Assembly (NCBI RefSeq): GCF_024357955.1
Contig: NZ_JANEYT010000003.1
Coordinates: 62,001-126,000, forward strand
Direction of reading: 5' to 3'
DNA: 64,000 bases
Source of the DNA: Photobacterium pectinilyticum
GTDB taxonomy: Bacteria; Pseudomonadota; Gammaproteobacteria; Enterobacterales; Vibrionaceae
How positions within the stretch are numbered: the stretch's first letter is position 1; every line of letters begins with the position of its first letter. This document shows positions 1 to 9,051 of this stretch, one piece after another. The position numbers and the translations under genes are program-made. The notes under the pieces are model-generated. The model did not search any database, was not told the origin of the DNA, and saw nothing but the letters and a program-made list of their open reading frames with translations.

Positions 1-419
1 TCAAAATGGCCCTTATCTTCTTTCACTAGCGTGGCAAACACGTCGAATGCTTGTTTGTCGCTGGTGCCTCCCAGCATGACAAAGCGCCCAACGGTATGCT
101 TGTTACCATTATTTCGCCAGTTGGTGGTAAAGACTTCTACAGGGCTGCCGGAGCGGTAGTAGTGGATATTTTCAAACCCGGTTGGATGGTCAATGTCGGT
201 TTTCAGATCAACATAACGATGACGCATGGCGTTATTGGTAATGATCGCGATTTGAAGATCAGTCACGAATGTATTTTGCTGGCTTTTAGTGAGATGGTAG
301 ATGTCGAGTCGACACATATTTTCGTTGTTGAGTGTTCCGCTGGTGGGTTGGAGTTTGGCACTAGCATCGGTACACGCGAGATTTAAAGCAAACAAAAGTG
401 GAAAAGTGAGGTGCTTCAT
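1..419 (-). CDS. Partial secreted protein of unknown function, cut by window edge
   Basis: An open frame starts at an ATG at 419 and runs leftwards off the window after about 139 codons, so only the N-terminal part is visible. It begins MKHLTFPLLFALNLACTDA, a basic residue followed by a hydrophobic core, which reads as a Sec signal peptide. The mature part contains a Cys-Arg-Leu-Asp segment near residue 34 and mixed polar sequence; I recognise no domain. The frame has no in-frame stop over its whole visible length and the signal peptide sits exactly at the start, which supports it over the overlapping forward frames. Function unknown; a periplasmic or surface protein is the only inference. 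Confidence 0.6.
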   Translation of the reverse strand, partial: MKHLTFPLLFALNLACTDASAKLQPTSGTLNNENMCRLDIYHLTKSQQNTFVTDLQIAIITNNAMRHRYVDLKTDIDHPTGFENIHYYRSGSPVEVFTTNWRNNGNKHTVGRFVMLGGTSDKQAFDVFATLVKEDKGHF

Positions 420-519
420 ACAACGGCCCTTGAAAACATCCTCTCAAAGCATAGTGATTCATGCTGTCTACCTGCTGTCTTAAATTAGCTACAAACATCA
501 AAATCTCTCGTTTAGACGA

Positions 520-1497
520 CTAGGGGTTATAGATCTTGGTTTTCACCATTCGTCGATATTGGCTCGGGCTCATATTGAAGTTCTGTTGAAACCGGGTTGA
601 GAAATGATGGGCGTCTTTGTATCCCACCTGTTCTGCTACATCTTGGACTGACATACCAAAATCACGCAATAACTGCTGAGCGGCATCCATCCTTAAGCGC
701 TGAAGGTGCTGGTGGGGTGTTTCGCCGACTTGATCTTTGAACTTTCGATTAAAGGATCGCAGTGGTACATCGCAATGATCCGCGACACTTTGCGCTGTTA
801 TTGGTTTCGCTAGGTTCCGTTTCATCCAGTCTTGGGCAAGTGCTATAGATTCATCAAACTGAAGTTGGCCACCAATTTGATAAAAAGGTTGTTGGGTCGA
901 TTTCGTTATTTCGTGGCCGAAATGCGTTTCTATGGTTTGGGCTGTTTTTTGTCCGAAATACTCGGTGATTAAGTACAAGATCATTTCTGATTGTGAGTTG
1001 ATACTGGTCGTACAGTAGATCCCATCTGCTGCAGTGATAGACGCTTGGCGGTTTAAGATAACGTTTGGGTATCGGCTAGAAAAAGTATCGAAAAAATACC
1101 AATGGGTGGTGGCGACTTGACCATTGAGTAACCCCGTTTCAGCTAACCAAGCCACACCAGTCCCAGTGGCAACCAATTTGGCACCTTTTTGATACTGGCT
1201 CTTGAGCCATGGAATAATCTCAGGTGAGCGGTGAATCGATTGTTGAGGGTTCCCCCACATGGGAGGAAGGATCAAAATATCGAAGGCTTGCGGGTCATCG
1301 TAAGTGATATCCGGCTGAAGTTTAAGCCCTGCTGTTACCTTGGTCGGTGCTAGTTTAGGCGCGATCAGTTTGATAGAAAACGGCTCGTTCCGTTGTTGTG
1401 TACGTGGCCTGAGGCTGGCTGCCGAACTGAGCATCTCGGCGGCAAGGGATATCCCTGTGATTAATGCTCTTTCGTAAAGAAGGAAACCTATTTTCAT
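520..1497 (-). CDS. GlxA-type AraC family transcriptional regulator (DJ-1/PfpI domain + HTH)
   Basis: The 325-residue protein has an N-terminal DJ-1/PfpI-like (class I amidotransferase fold) domain over about residues 1-180 and a C-terminal AraC double helix-turn-helix over about 215-315. The family signature near the end (DVAEQVGYKDAHHFSTRFQ, then MSPSQYRR) is clear. The nucleophile-elbow region reads ATGTGVAWLAE, with Thr where catalytic DJ-1 proteins have Cys. This is usual for GlxA regulators, in which the domain senses a ligand rather than catalyses. It is transcribed divergently from fabY, with about 155 bp between the starts. The target genes are not visible; autoregulation or control of fabY is only a guess. 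Confidence 0.88.
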   Translation of the reverse strand: MKIGFLLYERALITGISLAAEMLSSAASLRPRTQQRNEPFSIKLIAPKLAPTKVTAGLKLQPDITYDDPQAFDILILPPMWGNPQQSIHRSPEIIPWLKSQYQKGAKLVATGTGVAWLAETGLLNGQVATTHWYFFDTFSSRYPNVILNRQASITAADGIYCTTSINSQSEMILYLITEYFGQKTAQTIETHFGHEITKSTQQPFYQIGGQLQFDESIALAQDWMKRNLAKPITAQSVADHCDVPLRSFNRKFKDQVGETPHQHLQRLRMDAAQQLLRDFGMSVQDVAEQVGYKDAHHFSTRFQQNFNMSPSQYRRMVKTKIYNP

Positions 1498-1652
1498 GAT
1501 TTATGGGTGTTTGTTCATAATTGAAAACTGTTGTATTGAGTGATTTGAAATCAACTTGGCCTTTATGTCGCATATATTGGCATAAATACCAGGTGAATGA
1601 ACAGTGTAAATTGGTAATCTATGCTGACTAAAATTTTGAGAGCAGGTTTAGG

Positions 1653-3503
1653 ATGTCTAAGTTACCGCTAATTGTAGGCTTCGGTGGTATTAATGCCGCA
1701 GGTCGTAGTTCAGGTTTTCATAGCTATAAGCGCATGGTTGCAGATGTACTTAGTGACAGCGATATGGCATCGACTTGGCAAGACTTAGCACATCGTATGG
1801 GCATCTCTGGCGACACGGCTGCCGATCCTGAGGTGATTAAAGCGCTCAAAGAGGGAACATTAGTTCGACGTATTGAATCTTTCGATCCTGATAGCTTGCG
1901 TTATCAATATAAAGCCGCTTTGAATGGTGGGCAGGAAACTATTAGCTTTACGCTTCGTAAGTCAAAATTACCAACGCGTATTCCTGACAACTGGCGGGTG
2001 GAAGAGCAGGGCAGCAAAGTGACAATTACGGTCAGCGGTGAGCTAAATGCATTGCTGGAAGACCGAATCGCCTTCCCAGTGACTAGCGGCGGTAATATCC
2101 CTACTGGTTTTGATCCGGCAAAGCTATACAATTCTCGTTTTCACCCGCGAGGCCTGGCATTGACTGTTTATGGGGCATCTGATGCACTTAACTCGCTGGG
2201 CATGGATTGGGGTGAAGTTCTGAAGCATATCAAACCGGATCAGGTCTCAGTCTATGCCGGCAGTGCACTTGCACAAATTGATGATAACTCGTTGTCGGGT
2301 ATGTTAGCGGCACCTTTAACTGGAGGTCGTGTTAGCTCGAAAATGATGGCACTTTCATTCGCTGAAATGCCTGCGGATTTTATTAATGGCTATGTCATTA
2401 ATAGTGTCGGTACAACCGGTACCAGTATGGGGGCTTGTGCCACATTTTTGTACAACCTGCGCCAAGGCTTGTTGGATATTCAACAGGGAAAGTCTCGAGT
2501 GGCGATTGTCGGTAATGCTGAAGCGCCTGTGGTTGCTGAAATCATGGAAGGTTTCCGTGTCATGGGGGCTCTTGCTGAAGATGCTCAGCTTAAAGCACTA
2601 GATAACAGCGAGACGGTTGATAATCGTCGTGCTTGTCGCCCGTTTTCGTCCAACGTTGGTTTCACCATGGCAGAATCGGCACAGTTTGTTGTCTTGATGG
2701 ATGATGAATTAGCCTTAGAATTGGGCGCGACCGTGTATGGTTCGGTTGCTGATGTGTTTATCAATGCAGATGCCAATAAAAAATCAATTTCTGCTCCTGG
2801 GGTAGGTAACTATGTGACTGTCGCCAAAGCAACGGCTTTGGCAAAAGCTATCTTAGGGGCTGAAGGTGTCAAACGAACATATGTTCAGGCACACGGTACC
2901 GGTACGCCGCAGAATCGAGTAACTGAGAGCCACATTCTTAATGAAGTGGCTAAAACTTTCAGTATTGATAACTGGCCGGTAACGGCAATTAAGTCATATG
3001 TTGGCCATTCAATGAGCGCCGCAGCGGCTGATCAGTTAATAGCCTCGTTGGGTGTATGGCAATATGGTTGGATCCCTGGGATCAAAACGATCGACCATAT
3101 CGCTGATGATGTGCATCAGTCGAATTTGAACATTTTAACTGATCACTACTTCGCGGGGGATAATGGTAAAGACTATAAAGCGGTGATCCTTAATGCCAAA
3201 GGCTTTGGAGGCAATAATGCATCTGGTTTGGTTCTTTCACCACAGCAGACGATGGCAATGCTATCTAAGAAGTACAGTAAGGATGTGATATCGGCTTATA
3301 GGAATAAAAATCAGTCTGTCTCTGAGCAAGCTGTTGCCAATGACAAGGCAGCTTGCTTGGGTGAGGAGATTATTCGATATCATTTTGGTGAAAATGTTAT
3401 GGATGAAACCTCGATTGAGATGACGCCAGAGTCGATCAAGCTGTCCGAGTTTACATCGTCTATACCTTTAGCGACCGATAATCCTTATGCCGATTACAGT
3501 TAA
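1653..3503 (+). CDS. fabY: Beta-ketoacyl-ACP synthase FabY (KAS I/II-like, long form)
   Basis: The 616-residue protein follows Pseudomonas FabY from end to end: N-terminus LPLIVGFGGINAAGRSS, then the Leu-Tyr-Asn-Ser-Arg-Phe-His-Pro-Arg-Gly segment, then the thiolase-fold core. The catalytic Cys lies in MGACATFLYN (about residue 262), with the two His in AHGTGTPQNRVTES and KSYVGHSMSAAA. FabY condenses acetyl-CoA with malonyl-ACP to start fatty acid synthesis, in the cytoplasm, in place of or beside FabH. The length (family about 610-640) is normal and the start follows an AGG-type ribosome site at about 1642-1652. It is a single gene ended by a strong hairpin terminator. Family assignment is secure; whether it is the main initiating enzyme here is inference. 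Confidence 0.9.
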   Translation: MSKLPLIVGFGGINAAGRSSGFHSYKRMVADVLSDSDMASTWQDLAHRMGISGDTAADPEVIKALKEGTLVRRIESFDPDSLRYQYKAALNGGQETISFTLRKSKLPTRIPDNWRVEEQGSKVTITVSGELNALLEDRIAFPVTSGGNIPTGFDPAKLYNSRFHPRGLALTVYGASDALNSLGMDWGEVLKHIKPDQVSVYAGSALAQIDDNSLSGMLAAPLTGGRVSSKMMALSFAEMPADFINGYVINSVGTTGTSMGACATFLYNLRQGLLDIQQGKSRVAIVGNAEAPVVAEIMEGFRVMGALAEDAQLKALDNSETVDNRRACRPFSSNVGFTMAESAQFVVLMDDELALELGATVYGSVADVFINADANKKSISAPGVGNYVTVAKATALAKAILGAEGVKRTYVQAHGTGTPQNRVTESHILNEVAKTFSIDNWPVTAIKSYVGHSMSAAAADQLIASLGVWQYGWIPGIKTIDHIADDVHQSNLNILTDHYFAGDNGKDYKAVILNAKGFGGNNASGLVLSPQQTMAMLSKKYSKDVISAYRNKNQSVSEQAVANDKAACLGEEIIRYHFGENVMDETSIEMTPESIKLSEFTSSIPLATDNPYADYS

Positions 3504-3542
3504 GCTTTACTTCACCTCGACGAGGGAGAGTTAACGGATATA

Positions 3543-3571
3543 AACCGCAGTTAATACACTGCGGTTTTTTT
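3543..3571 (+). terminator. Intrinsic terminator after fabY
   Basis: AACCGCAG at 3543-3550 pairs with CTGCGGTT at 3559-3566 and is followed by a T run to about 3571. Confidence 0.85.
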
Positions 3572-3651
3572 ATGGTAACGTTATACCAACCAATACGTAA
3601 GCATCTGTGTAATAGCGTATTTACATCTTTGAAGAGTATGGAGTCAGAAAC

Positions 3652-4530
3652 TTGGCAAACGTTATGTTGGTTGCAAATCTAAACTGTGATCGGGTTTTAC
3701 AGTTAAAAGAGTCATTACAAGCGGGTGGCAGGCATCATTATCAAGATCTTGGCCGGCGTTTAGGTGGTGGCGGAGCCAATACCGGATTAGCCTTGGTTTA
3801 CGCAGGGCACCAAGTCACTCTGGTAAGCCAAGTAGGTCGTGATGAAACCGCTGACTGGCTACTGGCCGAAGCCAGTTTAAAGGGGCTGAATTGCTCGTTG
3901 TTACAGCGTAATGACATTACGACCCCAGAGTTGATGCTATTAATGACACCAGACGGTGAACGCACCATTATTCGCCCAGAGCGTCCAGCTTTCTCACTTG
4001 GGCCTGCTCCTGATTTTACTCGTTGGGATGGTATTTATATCAACTCCAGTGCTCAAGGGGTCGAGCAATGGTCGACAGCTGCCCTTGAGCAAAATGACGC
4101 GATTTTAGTTGTTGCCCAACTACCCAAAAGCCATAGCCAACGGCCATGCCAAGTACTTATCACATCTCAATCCGATTTAGACGCACACATTGCATCGTCA
4201 GAAAGAGCTACAGGGATCAATGATATTCCGCCTTTCCAGTATGCAAAATCTATTGCTGGTGTATCTTTGGAATACTTTATCGTCACGGATGGGGAGAATG
4301 GGGCTACAGCCTATAGTGATTCAGAGCAAGAGTCTGTGCCGGCAGTCGCTGCTGATGTCGTTGATACAACAGGTGCTGGGGATGCATTTGCCGCTGGTGT
4401 GATCAGTGGATTACTCGCAAAGCTGTCGATTTCCGAGTCAATGACTGTTGGAGCAAAGTGGGCAGCTATCGCTGTAGCAACGGCCAGCTCGGTTCCCGGC
4501 GATGAATTTCAGGCATTCCTTGCTCAGTAA
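3652..4530 (+). CDS. PfkB family carbohydrate kinase
   Basis: The 292-residue sugar kinase of the ribokinase fold has the N-terminal signature GGGGANTGLAL at about residues 36-46, which contacts substrate, and the C-terminal signature DTTGAGDAFAAGV at about 242-254, with the catalytic base Asp and the anion hole. It phosphorylates a sugar or nucleoside with ATP; the substrate cannot be read from sequence. The start is a TTG at 3652, chosen because GGAG at 3640-3643 stands 8 bases before it; the first in-frame ATG (3664) is too far from that site. It stands alone between two terminators. A copy of a small palindromic repeat begins at its stop codon. Confidence 0.85.
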   Translation: MANVMLVANLNCDRVLQLKESLQAGGRHHYQDLGRRLGGGGANTGLALVYAGHQVTLVSQVGRDETADWLLAEASLKGLNCSLLQRNDITTPELMLLMTPDGERTIIRPERPAFSLGPAPDFTRWDGIYINSSAQGVEQWSTAALEQNDAILVVAQLPKSHSQRPCQVLITSQSDLDAHIASSERATGINDIPPFQYAKSIAGVSLEYFIVTDGENGATAYSDSEQESVPAVAADVVDTTGAGDAFAAGVISGLLAKLSISESMTVGAKWAAIAVATASSVPGDEFQAFLAQ

Positions 4531-4581
4531 TACCAATCTGGATAAGTGGTTGATCAAATATTTATGTAGGTTGGTATAATA
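4528..4581. repeat. Small palindromic repeat (copy 1) overlapping a stop codon
   Basis: TAATACCAATCTGGATAA (4528-4545) and ATGTAGGTTGGTATAATA (4564-4581) form an imperfect inverted repeat around an AT-rich loop. The same left arm recurs at 44820-44837. Both copies start at the last bases of a gene's stop codon, as REP or MITE-like units often do. Confidence 0.55.
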
Positions 4582-4624
4582 GCGATAAAAATTGATGGTC
4601 TTGATCGATAAAAAAAGACCGAAC

Positions 4625-4656
4625 AAAAAAGGGTTAGCTGATCGCTAACCCTTTTG
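4625..4656. terminator. Bidirectional terminator between PfkB kinase and helicase genes
   Basis: GGGTTAGC (4631-4638) pairs with GCTAACCC (4644-4651), with an A run to the left and a T run to the right, so it can end both converging genes. Confidence 0.85.
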
Positions 4657-4680
4657 TTATTCGAGCCTAATAAAGCCGAA

Positions 4681-5976
4681 TTATTTTTTCAGTTTTGTCA
4701 CTTTAGATTTGTTCAATACCGCACGGCGCAAACGAGCGCGACGCTCTGCATCTGACTGATCAGCCGCTGGGTTATTAGTACGGCCTTGGCGGTCACGGTA
4801 TGCCGCTTTATTGTGGATTTTGTTCAATAGCGCATCACGGCTCTTTGGCTCGTAACCTGTAAGCTGGACACGGTGAATACGTTGCTTAATCAGGTTTTCT
4901 ACCTGCTGAAGTGTCAATTCCTCATCGCGGCTAACGAAAGAAACAGCATGACCTTGAAGACCAGCACGGCCAGTACGGCCAATACGGTGAACATAGTCTT
5001 CAGCAAGGAAAGGCATATCGAAGTTCACGACGTGCGGTAGGCCTTGGATATCCAGGCCACGTGCAGCGACTTCGGTCGCAACCATTACACGCGCTTTGCC
5101 TTCTTTAAACTCATCAAGGGCACGACGACGAGCACTTTGTGCTTTGTCACCATGGCATAGTACGGCTTTGATACCATCGAGTTTAAGCTCTTTTACGAGT
5201 TCGTTAGCGGTTTCTTTGTAGTTAACGAATACCAGCACTTGCTTCCAGTTCTTCTTGCCAATCAGTTCTGATAGCAATTCACGCTTACGTTCTTGGTCGA
5301 CTGGATATACCACGTGAGCAACAGTATCGGCTGTTGCATTTTCTGGGCTAACAGAAATACGTTTTGGTTTGCGTGTGATCTCGCCTGCCAGTTTGTTCAT
5401 CTGAGCAGAGAAAGTCGCAGAGAACAGCATGGTTTGTGGCTGGTTGCGGATATCGCCCATGATACGGCGGATATCAGTGATGAAGCCCATATCCAACATA
5501 CGGTCAGCTTCATCGAATACTAAGAATTCAAGGTTTGCTAGCGTCACATTGTTAAGCTCCATGTGTTCTAGCAAACGGCCTGGGGTTGCAACCAGAATAT
5601 CGACACCGGGTTCAAGCTTCTTCTCTTGAGAAGACATCTTGGTACCGCCATATACAGCAGCAACCGAGATATCGGTGTATTTGGTGTAGTCTTCGATGTT
5701 TTTAGCGATCTGAGCAACTAGCTCACGAGTCGGTGCCAAAATCAGTGCACGCGCATTGAAGCGGCTGCGAGATTTAGGTTTATCCAAGATCTGCTGAATA
5801 ATTGGTAGAGAAAAAGCGGCTGTTTTACCGGTACCTGTTTGGGCATTGGCAAGAATATCGGATCCGCGACGAGCGTGTGGGATCGCTTGTTGCTGGATTG
5901 GGGTTAATTTCTCATAGCCGCACTCGGTAAGTGCGCGGACAATATCCTGAGAAAAGTTTTGTGATGCAAATGACAT
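4681..5976 (-). CDS. DEAD-box ATP-dependent RNA helicase, RhlE-like
   Basis: The 431-residue protein has the full DEAD-box motif set in order: Q motif around residues 19-27, AQTGTGK (Walker A), PTREL, TPGR, DEADRM, SATFS, the GxxxxARGLD region and HRIGRTGR. The C-terminus is a short basic tail, as in RhlE rather than the long RNA-binding tails of DeaD or DbpA. It should unwind short RNA duplexes in ribosome assembly or RNA decay, in the cytoplasm. It is a single gene with a converging neighbour and a shared terminator. RhlE is the closest family by overall layout; SrmB is the main alternative. Confidence 0.9.
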   Translation of the reverse strand: MSFASQNFSQDIVRALTECGYEKLTPIQQQAIPHARRGSDILANAQTGTGKTAAFSLPIIQQILDKPKSRSRFNARALILAPTRELVAQIAKNIEDYTKYTDISVAAVYGGTKMSSQEKKLEPGVDILVATPGRLLEHMELNNVTLANLEFLVFDEADRMLDMGFITDIRRIMGDIRNQPQTMLFSATFSAQMNKLAGEITRKPKRISVSPENATADTVAHVVYPVDQERKRELLSELIGKKNWKQVLVFVNYKETANELVKELKLDGIKAVLCHGDKAQSARRRALDEFKEGKARVMVATEVAARGLDIQGLPHVVNFDMPFLAEDYVHRIGRTGRAGLQGHAVSFVSRDEELTLQQVENLIKQRIHRVQLTGYEPKSRDALLNKIHNKAAYRDRQGRTNNPAADQSDAERRARLRRAVLNKSKVTKLKK

Positions 5977-6200
5977 TCTTCTTTCCTAAAGCAGACGGCT
6001 GAGCCTGACAAAAATATGGTCGCTGATTATAGAGCAATAATAGTCAGAAGTGGGGACTAATTTGGAATTAATGGTGCTAAATTGGGCATTTGGTGTCAGT
6101 TAAGCTGACTTGACGCGAAGGTATAAAGGGCTGCTGGACAACTTTGCAGCCCCAATAGCAAAACGATCACGATGTGATGGCGGGGGCTTGTTACTCGTTT

Positions 6201-6947
6201 TTACGGGTTGTCGTTAGTTAGGTACACCGGGAATTCAGTAGGTAACTGAGTATTATTGGTAAATATTTTATCAAACTGCTTCATCGGGGCAACTTTCATG
6301 GCAGCAAATTGCCCCCATTTACTGGCATCGGCAACTAACCACTGTTGGCGGCTGTTCCTGATAATAGCTTTAGAGATATCAGCCTCGATATTTTCATGTT
6401 CCATCACATGGTGACTATCGGTGACACCAGCACAACCACAGATACCGATATCAGCCTCGAAGCTATTAAAAAAATCGACTGCACTGCTACCCATGATATC
6501 TTGGTGCTCGCGCCGGAATTGGCCGCCAGCAAGATAGATTTCAATACTTTCGTTGGCTTCGAGAATTTGAGCAACCTGCAAATTATTGGTAATAACCCGT
6601 AGTGATGCCTTCGAGAGTAGATGTTGGGCGAGATGGGCGAGTGTCGTTCCAATACCTATCATCACGGTTGCCCCATCCGGTATACAAGCGGCAATATTGG
6701 CCGTTAGATCGCCTTTAGTTTTTGATTCTACTTCAGAGCGGTAGCGGTAACTGGTATTGGTCATTGTCGCAGGCAAGCTAACACCACCATGGACTCGGCG
6801 TGCTAATCCTTGTTCGCAAAGATGATTAACATCCCGGCGGATAGTTTGCGTGGTGACAGCAAACTTGTCGGCAAGGTGGTCAATTTGTACTTCACTCTCA
6901 GCCCTGATGGTGGCGAGGATCTGTTGCTGGCGGTGGTTTAGTTCCAT
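6201..6947 (-). CDS. DeoR family transcriptional regulator
   Basis: The 248-residue protein has the DeoR N-terminal HTH (RQQQILATI through FAVTTQTIRRDVNHLCEQG at about residues 36-54) and the C-terminal sugar-phosphate-sensing domain (ATVMIGIGTTLAHLAQHL, then DIGICGCAGV). DeoR proteins such as GlpR and FruR repress sugar or glycerol phosphate genes and are relieved by a phosphorylated ligand. It lies 32 bp downstream of the ugpQ-like gene on the same strand and is probably co-transcribed. It is the likely regulator of the divergent TRAP locus; that link is inference from position and from the palindromes in the promoter region. Confidence 0.88.
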   Translation of the reverse strand: MELNHRQQQILATIRAESEVQIDHLADKFAVTTQTIRRDVNHLCEQGLARRVHGGVSLPATMTNTSYRYRSEVESKTKGDLTANIAACIPDGATVMIGIGTTLAHLAQHLLSKASLRVITNNLQVAQILEANESIEIYLAGGQFRREHQDIMGSSAVDFFNSFEADIGICGCAGVTDSHHVMEHENIEADISKAIIRNSRQQWLVADASKWGQFAAMKVAPMKQFDKIFTNNTQLPTEFPVYLTNDNP

Positions 6948-6979
6948 TGTCTTTCCTGCACTTTACGTCCTGATGCGAT

Positions 6980-7684
6980 TTAAAACTTATCCGGAGCATC
7001 GGTGATGATGCTATCAACGCCCATATCAAAGAAAGATTGTGCCTTCTTTTCATTGTTCAGGGTCCAGATTTTTAACACATATCCTGCATCTTTAATGTCT
7101 TTAGCAATGGTCGGCGTCAAAATATGGTGATCGATATGCACGCTGTACGGCTGACTAGCGGCGATAGACGTTAAGCTATAGCCATTCCATACCTCACAGA
7201 TAAACCCACGACGAACTTCCGGCATTTTTTGCTGGCAAAGTTCTAAAGCACGTTTTTGGAAGCTGGAAAAAAGCAGCTTATTAATGGGGAATTTTGTTTT
7301 CTTCACCAAATCAATGACGGCATTAACCAGTGGCTCGATTTGTTCAGCATGGTGGATTTTAAGTTCAAGGTTGAGCGTTAAATCCAGTGCCAGACAAGTG
7401 TCAAATGCCTCGGCAAGGGTAGGGATGTGTTCACCTGTAAAGTCTGGGTTAAACCAACTACCGGCATCAAGTGTTTTTAGCTCAGCAAGGTTCAAGTCAG
7501 CAATTTTTCCCTTGCCATTGGTGCAGCGGTTGACCGTTTCATCATGAATCACAACAGGAATGCCATCAGCACTTAACTGGGTGTCGATTTCAACCCAGCT
7601 TACACCGGCTTCAGCGGCTTTTTTAATACTAATAAGGGTATTTTCTGGGGCAAGGGCGGCTGCGCCGCGGTGACCAGTGATCAT
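6980..7684 (-). CDS. Glycerophosphodiester phosphodiesterase, UgpQ-like
   Basis: This GDPD-family enzyme (about 234 residues) hydrolyses glycerophosphodiesters to glycerol-3-phosphate and an alcohol. The catalytic segment GHRGAAALAPENTL opens the protein, followed by VEIDTQLSADGIPVVIHD with its metal-binding Glu and Asp, and the C-terminal IWTLNNEKKAQSFFDMGVDSIITDAP. There is no signal peptide, so it should be cytoplasmic like UgpQ. The frame extends to 7726, but the ATG at 7684 is preferred because AGGA on that strand (7690-7693) stands 5 bases ahead of it and the conserved fold begins there. It is first in an operon with the DeoR regulator and divergent from a TRAP transporter. Confidence 0.88.
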   Translation of the reverse strand: MITGHRGAAALAPENTLISIKKAAEAGVSWVEIDTQLSADGIPVVIHDETVNRCTNGKGKIADLNLAELKTLDAGSWFNPDFTGEHIPTLAEAFDTCLALDLTLNLELKIHHAEQIEPLVNAVIDLVKKTKFPINKLLFSSFQKRALELCQQKMPEVRRGFICEVWNGYSLTSIAASQPYSVHIDHHILTPTIAKDIKDAGYVLKIWTLNNEKKAQSFFDMGVDSIITDAPDKF

Positions 7685-7847
7685 AATATTCCTACGATAA
7701 CTTTGAATGTTCATTTGAAAATTCACATAACAGTATGTGGCTTATGTTACCGCACTATGACACTGCTAGTGAGTCGTTATCTTTACTAGTAATTTAATAA
7801 TACATCTAAATTATAGGATTATAGGATTATAGTTAATGATGAAGCTT

Positions 7848-7892
7848 TTCATATGAATGCCAAAATAACGATAATTGATGTTCATATGAATG
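7848..7892. promoter_or_regulatory. Two spaced copies of a palindromic operator candidate
   Basis: TTCATATGAATG occurs at 7848-7859 and again at 7881-7892. The core TTCATATGAA is a perfect 10-bp palindrome and the spacing of 33 bp is about three helical turns. A weaker TTCATTTGAA lies near 7712. They sit between the divergent ugpQ and TRAP promoters and are candidate sites for the neighbouring DeoR regulator. Confidence 0.5.
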
Positions 7893-7965
7893 TAATATTT
7901 TCATTTCATACTCCCTGCCGTAAATCGTTTTTCATCCGAATAATACATATTGAAGGCTAAAGGAT

Positions 7966-8979
7966 ATGAAAAAGCTACTAGGAACTGTTTTGACTGCCAC
8001 TGCATTATTGGTTGGTTGTGGTGAAGCTGATAATCAAACTGCAGATACAGCGGCTCCGATTGATCTAAACATGAGCTTAGTGTTCACACAGAACGAGTTG
8101 CTAACGCAAGAGTTGATCAAAGCGACAGATGTGATCCGTGATCGTACCGATGGTTCGGTGAATATTAAAGTTTTCCCTGGTGGTCAGCTTCCTGTTTACA
8201 AAGATAACCTTGAGCAGGTTGTTAATGGTGCTAACTGGATTGCCGTTGAAGATCTTAGCTACCTAGGTGATTACGTTCCTGATTTTGCAGCACTGGCTGG
8301 CCCTATGCTGTACAACACTTACGATGAATACCTTGCGATGATGAAAACTGACTATGTTGGTGGCTTGGAAGCACAAGCTGAAGCAAAAGGTATTAAGGTA
8401 CTGAATGCTGATTACATGTTCGGCTTCCGTCATATGATCAGTAACAAAGAGATTGTTAACTCTGAAGATATGAAAGGTATGCGTATTCGTGTACCGCAAA
8501 GCCAGTTGTTCATCAGTACGCTTCAAGCTATGGGTGCTGCGCCTGCAGCGCTACCATTCCCGGAAACTTATGCCGGTGTTCAACAGGGTGTGGTTGATGG
8601 TCTTGAAGGCTCAATCCTAACTATGTACTCCACTAAGGTTTATGAAGTCGCTAAAAACATGTCTCTGACTAAGCACTTCTTGGGTACCGTGGGCATTTAT
8701 ATCTCGCCATCAGTTTGGGACAAGTTCACACCAGAGCAGCAGCAAATCATCATGGAAGAGTTGGAGGCGGGGGCTGAATCTAACACTGCCGAGCTTATCA
8801 AGTTGGATCAAGAGTACACCGAAAAACTTGAAGAGTTGGGTGTGACGTTCAATGAAGTGGATTCAGAAGAGTTCAACAAGCTAACGGCTGATGTATACAA
8901 CCAGTTCCCGACATGGAGTGAAGGTGTTCATGCAACCATCATGAACGAACTGGCGACTATCCGAGCAAATCAAGACTAA
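7966..8979 (+). CDS. TRAP transporter substrate-binding protein (DctP family), lipoprotein-like
   Basis: The 337-residue extracytoplasmic solute receptor has the DctP-fold landmarks: VINIKVFPGGQLP-like segment at about 60-70, MKGMRIRVPQSQLF at about 167-180 and LPFPETYAGVQQGVVDGLEGS at about 195-215. These include the Arg that pairs with a substrate carboxylate in most members. The N-terminus ends in a lipobox, LLVGC with Cys at residue 18, so the receptor is probably membrane-anchored, less common than a free periplasmic DctP. It opens an operon with the DctQ and DctM membrane subunits and a HAD phosphatase. Substrate unknown; the neighbouring glycerophosphodiesterase suggests a phosphorylated or polyol compound, which is inference. 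Confidence 0.88.
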   Translation: MKKLLGTVLTATALLVGCGEADNQTADTAAPIDLNMSLVFTQNELLTQELIKATDVIRDRTDGSVNIKVFPGGQLPVYKDNLEQVVNGANWIAVEDLSYLGDYVPDFAALAGPMLYNTYDEYLAMMKTDYVGGLEAQAEAKGIKVLNADYMFGFRHMISNKEIVNSEDMKGMRIRVPQSQLFISTLQAMGAAPAALPFPETYAGVQQGVVDGLEGSILTMYSTKVYEVAKNMSLTKHFLGTVGIYISPSVWDKFTPEQQQIIMEELEAGAESNTAELIKLDQEYTEKLEELGVTFNEVDSEEFNKLTADVYNQFPTWSEGVHATIMNELATIRANQD

Positions 8980-8995
8980 GTAGTAGCGCTAAAAA

Positions 8996-9029
8996 GAATC
9001 GCCGGTGAAGTAGGGAGCACCGGTGATTC
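8996..9029 (+). terminator. Intra-operon hairpin between dctP-like and dctQ-like genes
   Basis: GAATCGCCGGTG (8996-9007) pairs with CACCGGTGATTC (9018-9029) with one G-U pair. No long T run follows, so it is more likely a mRNA-stability or attenuation hairpin that lets the receptor be made in excess over the membrane subunits. Confidence 0.6.
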
Positions 9030-9051
9030 CTTATTTGCTTTGGAGAAAAAT

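Noticed and set aside
51-386. Plus-strand frames at the left edge
   Set aside because: They oppose a longer minus-strand frame with a signal peptide that runs off the window.
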